In this document: in pieces, positions 1 through 5,666 of the stretch
How positions within the stretch are numbered: position 1 is the stretch's first letter
How the letters are laid out: every line of letters starts with the position of its first letter
NCBI GenBank assembly: GCA_937885475.1
Contig: CAKZZR010000239.1
Span: forward strand, 1-5,982
From: an uncultured Treponema sp.
Lineage (GTDB): Bacteria > Spirochaetota > Spirochaetia > Treponematales > Treponemataceae
Direction: 5' to 3'
DNA: 5,982 bases
Program-made: the position numbers and the translations under genes
The notes under the pieces: model-generated
The model's input: only the letters and a program-made list of their open reading frames with translations
The model's database searches: none
Told to the model about the DNA's origin: nothing

Positions 1-111
1 CCTGTTTTCTATAGCAAAATCCTTTATCTCCAATAAGAAAATTGTATTAGGCGCGGCGGGGGATATACGTTATAACATACTAAATTACTAGGAATTCATA
101 ACGGAGGACTT
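1..111 (+). promoter_or_regulatory. Leader region with weak promoter-like elements upstream of the solute-binding lipoprotein gene
   Basis: No gene is visible in this stretch. The best -10-like hexamer is TATAAC at 71-76 (five of six matches to TATAAT). It lies inside a perfect 8-base palindrome, GTTATAAC, at 69-76. A TTGTAT at 42-47 could serve as a -35 only for the weaker TATACG at 64-69 (16-base spacing); it is too far from TATAAC. A short G/C-rich run (50-62) separates the elements. I see no terminator hairpin and no recognisable riboswitch; in particular I do not see the conserved TPP-aptamer motifs that might accompany a THI5-like gene. The palindrome over the -10 could be an operator, but that is inference. 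Confidence 0.25.
103..107 (+). promoter_or_regulatory. Shine-Dalgarno of the solute-binding lipoprotein gene
   Basis: GGAGG lies four bases before the ATG at 112. This is a strong ribosome binding site at slightly short spacing. It supports the ATG at 112 as the true start, which also places a lipoprotein signal peptide at the N-terminus. Confidence 0.8.
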
Positions 112-1197
112 ATGAAAAAATCAATTCTTGCAGTATTTATGGTGGAGATTGCAGCTTTTGCGGTGCTTTTTTTGGGCGGATGCAGCAAAAAGAACGGCAC
201 GACGCAAGCGGAAACAGCTAAGGTTGTAAAAATCAACTTTCAGACCGGTGGACTTTGTGCGGCTCCGGTTCATGTTGCTATGAAAATGGGTCTTTTTGAC
301 GAGGAGCTTTCTAAAATCGGGCAGAAAGCGGAATATGTTCAGGTGGTTGAGGGCGGAGCCACGCTTGGCGAGATGATTGCGTCAGGCAAGGTTGACGCGG
401 GATACGGCTTGTATGCCACACAACTTCAGGCAATGGAAAACGGCTTGCCAATTTCCTTTACCTCGGGCATTCATACGGGCTGTACAAAATACTATGCGCG
501 TGCCGACAGCGACATTTATTCTGCAAAGGATTTGCGCGGAAAAAAAATCGGCGTTCCAGGACTTGCGGACTCCAGCGTGATGAACCTTAAGCGAAAGCTG
601 ATTGACGAGGGAATTGGCGTTACGGCAGAAAACAACGAGGTTGAATTTGTAGCATACGCGTCAAGCGACCTTGCGATTGCGCTGAACAACAAGGCGGTTG
701 ACGTTATTGGCGCGCACGACCCTATTGCCACAAAGGCGGAGCTTGCATATGGCTTCAGAAAGATTCTGGACACAGGAACAGATGAAAAATTCAAGAACGA
801 ATATTGCTGCCAGCAGTTCGTAACGCACAAGCTTTTGCGTGAAAATCCGGAAGGCGCTGCGGCAGTTACGCGCGCATTGCAAAAGGCATCGGCATTCGTT
901 CAGGCGGAACCAAGAAAAGCCGCTCAGCTTCAGCTGGAAAACAATTTTGTAAGCGGCGACCTTGAGTTCAATTCAAAACTGCTTGATGAGCTGAATTACG
1001 TGCCGAGCCGCAGCCTTGGAAAAAAGACCTTTGACAACGCGGCGCGCCAGCTTCAGGAGGCGGGCATTCTTAAAAAATCAACTAACATTGAAAAATTCAT
1101 TGAGAGCGGCTATATTGAGCTGTACGGCGTGCCAGACGGCTACACATACGATCCAAAAACAAAGACCTACACCGAAATAAATGGGTCAAGGATTTAA
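112..1197 (+). CDS. ABC transporter solute-binding lipoprotein, NMT1/THI5 (SsuA/TauA-like) family
   Basis: Predicted extracytoplasmic binding lipoprotein of a NitT/TauT-class importer, 361 aa, a normal length for the family. Residues 1-23 form a lipoprotein signal peptide (MKK, hydrophobic core, lipobox LGGC) with the lipidated Cys at 24. The mature part has the two-lobe periplasmic-binding fold: strand and first binding loop at about 40-58 (GGLCAAPVHVA), the IASGKVDAGYG segment at 89-99, the second loop around GIHTGC (119-124), the DLRGKKIGVPG segment that opens lobe 2 (140-150), and a helical C-terminal part. Cys49, Cys124 and the pair Cys232-Cys233 (EYCCQQ) are the only other cysteines, and the first two sit in expected ligand-facing loops. 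The ligand is not determinable from sequence. Sulfonates, sulfur amino acids and thiamine precursors are all handled by relatives, and the trans-sulfuration gene in this window makes a sulfur compound plausible. The stop codon is immediately followed by the ATG of the next gene, so the two are almost certainly cotranscribed. Confidence 0.85.
   Translation: MKKSILAVFMVEIAAFAVLFLGGCSKKNGTTQAETAKVVKINFQTGGLCAAPVHVAMKMGLFDEELSKIGQKAEYVQVVEGGATLGEMIASGKVDAGYGLYATQLQAMENGLPISFTSGIHTGCTKYYARADSDIYSAKDLRGKKIGVPGLADSSVMNLKRKLIDEGIGVTAENNEVEFVAYASSDLAIALNNKAVDVIGAHDPIATKAELAYGFRKILDTGTDEKFKNEYCCQQFVTHKLLRENPEGAAAVTRALQKASAFVQAEPRKAAQLQLENNFVSGDLEFNSKLLDELNYVPSRSLGKKTFDNAARQLQEAGILKKSTNIEKFIESGYIELYGVPDGYTYDPKTKTYTEINGSRI
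1188..1192 (+). promoter_or_regulatory. Shine-Dalgarno of the FtsX-like gene, inside the end of the lipoprotein gene
   Basis: AAGGA lies five bases upstream of the ATG at 1198 and overlaps the last codons of the preceding gene. With zero bases between stop and start this indicates tight, probably coupled, translation of the two genes. Confidence 0.6.
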
Positions 1198-2127
1198 ATG
1201 AAAAAAAACGTATTGACGGCTGTTCCGCTGGTGATTCTGCTTGCAATTGCAGGCGCCGGCGGACGGCTTTTTTTGCAGATTCCAAAAATTGCGGCGGCAA
1301 GCGGCGCAGACATGGTGCTGCTTCCGTCCCAGGCTGTCCAAGGTTCCGCTTATTCCGGAACGGCGCTTTTGAGCGTGATACAAAACTATAATTATATAGA
1401 AAGAAACGTTCTTTTGCCGCTTGAGCACATGGACGACATTGAACGAATGAGCGCGCAGTTCTTCCTTACCAGTGCGGGCGACAGCTGCTGCGAATTTCCT
1501 GTTCAGGTAATTGGATTTGAACCGGAGACGGATTTTACCGTGCTTCCGCAGGCAAAAAAAGGAAGCTTCGCGCAGTTATGGCGGGCATGGCGGTCATTGC
1601 AGGCGACAAAATCGTCAAAAGCCGCAAAATCAGCGCGTACCGCAAAAGCCGCTCAAATCACAAGAACGTCAAAAAAACGCGGAGTTCTTGTTGCAGGAAG
1701 CAATGTTTCCGTGCAGGACGGCGGAGTAACGGTGTTCTCAAAGCGCTACCGCGTAAGCGCGGTTCTTGAGCCTACGGGAACGGCGACGGACAATTCAATT
1801 CTGATGGACTATAACACGCTGTACGCGCTGTTTGACGACGCAACAGAAAAAGGCTTTAACTTCGTAAGCGACGGCGACCCGGAGGAACGCGTAAGCGCCG
1901 TATTCATACGGCTGAAGGCGGGAGCCTCCGCAGAACAGCTGAGCCTGCGCATAAAAAGCGAGGTACCGGGAGTTCAGCTTGTGTACGCAAACCAAAGCAT
2001 CAAAAAAAGTGCGGAACGGCTTTTGCACGCAGAACGCCTTGCATGCGCGGTTACCCTGCTTTCTGTTCTGGGGGCGGCGCTTTTGCTTGCGCGTCTTATC
2101 ACAGAAATCCGTAGCAGGAATTCGTAA
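1198..2127 (+). CDS. MacB/FtsX-like membrane protein, probably lacking the C-terminal FtsX helices
   Basis: A 309-aa protein with an N-terminal membrane anchor (about 7-26) and a long extracytoplasmic domain. One further hydrophobic helix (about 281-300) ends in a basic tail at residue 309. The extracytoplasmic part has features of the MacB-type periplasmic core of FtsX-like ABC permeases: GADMVLLP (36-43), PVQVIGFEPETDFTVLP (101-117), a GVLVAGSNV segment (162-170), and RVSAVLEPTGTATDNSILMD (185-204). Family members usually continue through a block of three or more membrane helices after this point. Here the frame stops within or just after the first, so the product is C-terminally short. Residues 134-161 form a Lys/Ala/Ser-rich linker not expected in the core domain. 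A vicinal Cys97-Cys98 pair is present. The protein could be a decayed permease, or a shortened protein working as a periplasmic partner of the lipoprotein encoded just upstream. No dedicated FtsX-type ATPase is visible nearby. Family assignment is from motif memory and moderately sure. Confidence 0.6.
   Translation: MKKNVLTAVPLVILLAIAGAGGRLFLQIPKIAAASGADMVLLPSQAVQGSAYSGTALLSVIQNYNYIERNVLLPLEHMDDIERMSAQFFLTSAGDSCCEFPVQVIGFEPETDFTVLPQAKKGSFAQLWRAWRSLQATKSSKAAKSARTAKAAQITRTSKKRGVLVAGSNVSVQDGGVTVFSKRYRVSAVLEPTGTATDNSILMDYNTLYALFDDATEKGFNFVSDGDPEERVSAVFIRLKAGASAEQLSLRIKSEVPGVQLVYANQSIKKSAERLLHAERLACAVTLLSVLGAALLLARLITEIRSRNS
1615..1677 (+). repeat. Degenerate 27-base (9-codon) tandem repeat encoding a Lys/Ala linker
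   Basis: Within the FtsX-like gene, residues 140-148 (SKAAKSART) and 149-157 (AKAAQITRT) align as two 9-residue units, followed by a partial third (SKK, 158-160). The identical 10-mer CAAAAGCCGC occurs at 1616-1625 and 1643-1652, exactly 27 bases apart. The units match at about 16 of 27 bases by eye, so the repeat is old or diverged. The encoded segment is strongly basic and likely a flexible or helical insert in the extracytoplasmic domain. Confidence 0.55.
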
Positions 2128-2190
2128 AAATTTTATACGCAGCAAACGGAATTCTCTTTATTTCTAAAAATTCTATGCTATCATTAGAGC
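2128..2190 (+). promoter_or_regulatory. AT-rich intergenic region with a -10-like box close to the next ATG
   Basis: These 63 bases are AT-rich and contain no convincing terminator hairpin. TATCAT at 2179-2184 matches TATAAT at five of six positions, and TATGCT at 2174-2179 overlaps it. The only candidate -35 is a poor TTTATT around 2157-2162. If TATCAT is used, transcription would begin at or next to the ATG at 2191. Readthrough from the upstream pair of genes is equally possible. Confidence 0.25.
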
Positions 2191-4452
2191 ATGTTGCGGT
2201 TTACCAAAAAGCGCATAAACCCAAGCAAACTCAAATTTGTGTCTACGCTGACGGTCAGTGCGCTTATTATGATTATCGTATTCTTCCTTACCAGCTCGGT
2301 CATGCACAGCATTCTGAAGCATGCGGAGCGGCAGTATTTTAAAAGCTGCTTACAGACGGTAGAAGGCTACTCAAACGCAATCCATTACTATCTTGAAAAC
2401 TACAACACCTCGCTTTCTTCTATATACAATGAGGAGCTTTTTAGAAGCGGCAACACAAAGGCAATCCAAGACTGGCTTAAGGAAAACATTCCGTTCATTC
2501 ACGAGGATTTTTCTTCAACCTTCTATGTGGACCGCTCGCTTACAGCCTACTATTCGTCAGGAAACGTAAAGGACATCTCAGACCGCCTCTACATCAACCT
2601 GGAAACCTTAAAGAAGGACGAATACTACATAAGCGACATTCACGATTCAGACTATCAGAAATTCCCAGTGTTCATCGTGGAAAAACCAGTGTACAACTCG
2701 GACGACGAGCTGATTGGAATTCTGTGCGCGTCCGTAAAGCTCGATGCGCTTGAAAAAATCACGAGCAAAATTCGGATTGGAAACGAAAACTTCGTCTGCG
2801 TGCAGGACAGAACCGGTCGCTTTGTTGTGAACCCGGACACCGAGCTTGTGGGAAAGACCTATCAGCCGGAGGCGCAGGAATACGCGTCCATAACGTCAAA
2901 ATCAATTTCCGAGGCGCAGAGCGGCATGGTGGAGACGGTCAGCGCACACGGAATGCCCATAGACCTGTTCTTCACCAAAATCCCGGAATGCGGCTGGACG
3001 CTGAGCGTTTCGTTCCCAAAGGCCGTGCTGGACAAAATCTACAGAACGCAGAACAGTTCGCGCATTATGGTGCTAGGCATTTCCGTTGTGGCACTCGTCA
3101 TTCTTCTGCTGCTGGAAACGAACATCATGGACTTCTTCTACTCAAACCAGCTGATAGAAGCAATGTTTGACCCGCTTACCAAGCTTAAGACGCGACAGCG
3201 CTTTGAGATTGAGGCTTCGCGCCTTATGAAAAAAAATCCCAAGCAAAAATTCATGCTGATTGAGTCGGACATACGCGGCTTTAAATTCATAAATCAGAAT
3301 TACGGCGAGGAAGCCGCCGACAAGATGATTCTGTTCTATTCCGAGCTGCTTACGCGGATAACCAAGGAATTTGATGGAATCATTGCACGCGGTTACGCCG
3401 ACCATTTCTATTCGTTCATCAGAGTAAGCGCCGTAAGCTCCGCAATGAAGTACTTCAACAAGCACATGGCAGAAGTCATTGCCGCGGTAAAGAACTACGA
3501 AATTCCGTTCTATCCAAAATTCGGAATCACCTTTTTCCGCCCCGAAAACAAGAACGACGTCACCATAAAGGATCTTATCGGTCAGGTTTCATTTGCAAAA
3601 AGCACCATAAAGGACAATGTTCTTGAGCCATACGCAATCTACAACTCGCGCCTTCTTGAGAAAATCAACGAGGAACAATTCATAGAACAAAGCATGGAAG
3701 CCGCGCTTGAAAAACGCGAATTCTTTGTGATGTATCAGCCAAAAATCATGCTTTCTAGCGACAAGATTGTAGGCGCGGAAGCCCTTGTGCGCTGGAAGAC
3801 GGCGGACGGCAAAATGCTTACGCCTGACAAGTTCATCACGCAGTTTGAGCGGAACGGCTTTATCACAAAGCTCGACTTTTACGTATATGACTGCGTGTTC
3901 CAGTTTTTGGATGCGCAGATTAAGGCAGGAAACCCGGTCGTTCCTATTTCTGTGAACATGAGCCGCAACCACAACAAGCCGGAGCGGTTCATGCAGGAAT
4001 TCATGCGGCTGTTCAACAAATACAAGATTCCGCCGCACCTTATTCAGGTTGAGATTCTTGAGCGCTCCGTTATGGACAATAATACGCTCTGCGAAATTAC
4101 GAACAACCTGCACAAGGAAGGCTTTTCTGTTGCGATGGACGACTTTGGAAGCGGCGAAAGCAGCCTGAACATGCTTACCAAGATTCCGGTTGACGTGCTC
4201 AAGTTTGACCGATACTTCTTGCTTTCCTCTACGAACGAAAACGGAGCGATGGACGAAAAAGCCGCCCGCTTTATTGAAAGCCTCATCGATTTGAGCAAAA
4301 AGCTTGAGAAGGAAACGGTGTTTGAGGGCGTTGAGACGCAGGCTCAGCGCGATTTTTTGCGCGCCGCTTCCTGCGATCAGGTTCAGGGATACTTCTATTC
4401 ACGCCCGCTTACAGAAGCGGACTTCATCGCATTCCTTAAAAAGAACATTTAA
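2191..4452 (+). CDS. Membrane c-di-GMP phosphodiesterase: dCache sensor, degenerate GGDEF, intact EAL
   Basis: A 753-aa inner-membrane signalling protein predicted to hydrolyse cyclic di-GMP to pGpG in response to an extracytoplasmic ligand. TM1 is about 15-37, the dCache-like domain about 40-288, and TM2 about 291-309. The GGDEF domain (about 324-485) keeps DPLTKLKTR (327-335) but has YADHF (402-406) in place of GGDEF, SDIRGFK in place of the usual DIDxFK stretch, and K392-x-x-D395 where an RxxD inhibitory site would sit. It should not make c-di-GMP, though it might still bind GTP as a regulator. The EAL domain (about 495-750) looks active: E530-A-L, N589, E621 with E624, D650-D651, K671 with D673, E712-G-V-E715-T, Q719 and Q732-G-Y. 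The start at 2191 puts a Lys/Arg-rich cytoplasmic end before TM1. No proper Shine-Dalgarno precedes it; only AGAG, one base before the ATG, is seen. The target process (motility, adhesion) is unknown. Confidence 0.88.
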   Translation: MLRFTKKRINPSKLKFVSTLTVSALIMIIVFFLTSSVMHSILKHAERQYFKSCLQTVEGYSNAIHYYLENYNTSLSSIYNEELFRSGNTKAIQDWLKENIPFIHEDFSSTFYVDRSLTAYYSSGNVKDISDRLYINLETLKKDEYYISDIHDSDYQKFPVFIVEKPVYNSDDELIGILCASVKLDALEKITSKIRIGNENFVCVQDRTGRFVVNPDTELVGKTYQPEAQEYASITSKSISEAQSGMVETVSAHGMPIDLFFTKIPECGWTLSVSFPKAVLDKIYRTQNSSRIMVLGISVVALVILLLLETNIMDFFYSNQLIEAMFDPLTKLKTRQRFEIEASRLMKKNPKQKFMLIESDIRGFKFINQNYGEEAADKMILFYSELLTRITKEFDGIIARGYADHFYSFIRVSAVSSAMKYFNKHMAEVIAAVKNYEIPFYPKFGITFFRPENKNDVTIKDLIGQVSFAKSTIKDNVLEPYAIYNSRLLEKINEEQFIEQSMEAALEKREFFVMYQPKIMLSSDKIVGAEALVRWKTADGKMLTPDKFITQFERNGFITKLDFYVYDCVFQFLDAQIKAGNPVVPISVNMSRNHNKPERFMQEFMRLFNKYKIPPHLIQVEILERSVMDNNTLCEITNNLHKEGFSVAMDDFGSGESSLNMLTKIPVDVLKFDRYFLLSSTNENGAMDEKAARFIESLIDLSKKLEKETVFEGVETQAQRDFLRAASCDQVQGYFYSRPLTEADFIAFLKKNI

Positions 4453-4457
4453 GCTTA
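4450..4457. other. Palindrome TAAGCTTA containing both convergent stop codons
   Basis: The TAA ending the phosphodiesterase gene (4450-4452) and the TAA ending the minus-strand trans-sulfuration gene (complement of 4455-4457) form the two halves of a perfect 8-base palindrome. It is too short and too AT-rich to terminate transcription by itself. I see no hairpin with a T-run close by on either side. Confidence 0.85.
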
Positions 4458-5630
4458 TCCATTCAGCGCCTGCGAAAGGTCGGCAATAAGGTCGTCGGCA
4501 CTCTCGATTCCTACGGAAAGGCGGAGCGTAGAGGGCGTTATGCCGTTCTTAAGGCGCAGCTCTTCCGGCACGTCGGCGTGGGTCTGCGTGGTTGGGTACG
4601 TTATGAGCGTTTCAACACCGCCAAGGCTTTCTGCATACCGAATAAGGCGCACGCGGCTCAGCACAGAAAGCGCGCGTTCCGTGGTGTCCGTGCGGAACGT
4701 TACCATTGCGCCAAAGCCACGCGCCTGCTTTTTCATGACCGCATAGCCGGGATGCTCCTTCAGCCCAGGATATACGACCGTCTGAACATGAGGTGCGTCT
4801 TTTAGCCATTCTACTATTTTTTGCGCGTTCTGCTGTGCCTTTTCCATGCGGACAGAAAGCGTCTTTATGCCACGCAGGGTCAACCAGCAGTCAAACGGAG
4901 CAAGACCTGAGCCGGTGGTTTTTATAAGAAAGCGAAGCCTCTCCTGAACGTCAGCTCGGTTGGTGACTATAAAGCCCGCAAGAGTGTCGTTGTGTCCGGC
5001 AAGAAATTTAGTTCCGCTGTGAATGACCACATCCGCGCCCAATGCAAGCGGGTTCTGGAAGTACGGCGACATGAACGTATTGTCCACAATCAGCAGGATT
5101 CCGTGCTTTTTTGCGATGGCGGCAAGCTTTTGAATGTCGGAAACGTTCATCATGGGGTTTGTGGGCGTTTCCACGTAGAGCGCCTTTGTGCAAGGCTTTA
5201 TGAATGGCTCCGGATCATCGCTTGAAAAGTTTATCCGCGAGAATTCTATGCCGTTCTTTGCAGAAACGTTGTCGAACAGACGGATTGAACCGCCGTATAA
5301 GTCGCTGTCGACTACAAGATGGTCGCCTGGACGGAACAGTTCCATCAAAAGCGAGATTGCCGCCATTCCGCTGGAAAGTGCGAACGCGTCAAGTCCTCCT
5401 TCAAGAGCGCAAACGACCTTCTCAAGCTGCTCGCGCGTTGGATTCTGCAAGCGGGAATAGTCAAATCCTGTTGATTTTCCTGCTGCCGGATGCGCATAGG
5501 TCGCCGTCTGATAAATCGGAAAGCTGACTGCGCCGTAATGTGGTATACAGGCAGGATTTTCTGCGGAAGCGTCTTCCTCTGCCCGCTCCAAATGCAGGCA
5601 TTTTGTTTCTATCGATAAACCTAAAGCCAT
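4455..5630 (-). CDS. PLP-dependent trans-sulfuration enzyme, probably cystathionine beta-lyase
   Basis: Cytoplasmic Cys/Met-metabolism PLP enzyme of fold type I, 391 aa, full length for the family. Visible residues: Y58-S-R60 with NPT (63-65) for cofactor phosphate binding by the neighbouring subunit, S88-G-M90, the stacking tyrosine Y112 in LYGG, D183 in VDNTF against the pyridine nitrogen, the Schiff-base lysine K208 in SGTKFLAGHND, the SLGGVETL segment (335-342) with YPTTQTHADVP (345-355), and the substrate-carboxylate arginine R370 in TLRLSVGIE. The TQTHADVP end and the HNDTLAGF segment resemble Firmicutes-type cystathionine beta-lyases (cystathionine to homocysteine, pyruvate and ammonia). 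The G-G after Y112, where methionine gamma-lyases typically have G-C, argues against that enzyme. Cystathionine gamma-synthase or gamma-lyase activity cannot be excluded, so no symbol is given. It follows an importer ATPase gene on the same strand with a 36-base gap and is probably in its operon. Confidence 0.88.
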   Translation of the reverse strand: MALGLSIETKCLHLERAEEDASAENPACIPHYGAVSFPIYQTATYAHPAAGKSTGFDYSRLQNPTREQLEKVVCALEGGLDAFALSSGMAAISLLMELFRPGDHLVVDSDLYGGSIRLFDNVSAKNGIEFSRINFSSDDPEPFIKPCTKALYVETPTNPMMNVSDIQKLAAIAKKHGILLIVDNTFMSPYFQNPLALGADVVIHSGTKFLAGHNDTLAGFIVTNRADVQERLRFLIKTTGSGLAPFDCWLTLRGIKTLSVRMEKAQQNAQKIVEWLKDAPHVQTVVYPGLKEHPGYAVMKKQARGFGAMVTFRTDTTERALSVLSRVRLIRYAESLGGVETLITYPTTQTHADVPEELRLKNGITPSTLRLSVGIESADDLIADLSQALNG

Positions 5631-5635
5631 AGTCG

Positions 5636-5642
5636 TTCTCCC
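5636..5642 (-). promoter_or_regulatory. Shine-Dalgarno of the trans-sulfuration gene
   Basis: On the minus strand GGGAGAA ends five bases before the ATG (complement of 5628-5630). It supports that start. No promoter is evident in the 36 bases between the two minus-strand genes, in line with cotranscription. Confidence 0.65.
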
Positions 5643-5666
5643 AAACTCCCCCGCTGGAATGCGCGG

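Noticed and set aside
1..111. A TPP or S-box riboswitch ahead of the THI5-like binding protein gene.
   Set aside because: The leader is short and I find neither the conserved TPP-aptamer motifs nor the S-box helices and terminator, although part of a longer leader could lie outside the window.
1560..1769. An alternative frame over the linker of the FtsX-like gene reads AGMAVIAGDKIV, which looks somewhat protein-like and could suggest a pair of compensating frameshifts.
   Set aside because: The annotated frame recovers the expected GVLVAGSNV segment right after the linker, and the linker is explained by the in-frame 27-base repeat. The alternative frame soon becomes Arg/Cys-rich and implausible.
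2124..2138. GTAAAAATTTTATAC after the FtsX-like gene as a terminator.
   Set aside because: Only the central AAAATTTT pairs properly; with no GC stem it would not form a stable hairpin.
3589..4113. A 174-codon open frame on the minus strand opposite the EAL region.
   Set aside because: It lies wholly opposite a well-supported domain with conserved catalytic residues, its product resembles no family I know, and it has the composition of an antisense shadow.
4992..5527. Open frames on the plus strand opposite the trans-sulfuration gene.
   Set aside because: They are shadows of a gene with a clear PLP lysine and full-length family match; no ribosome site or recognisable product supports them.
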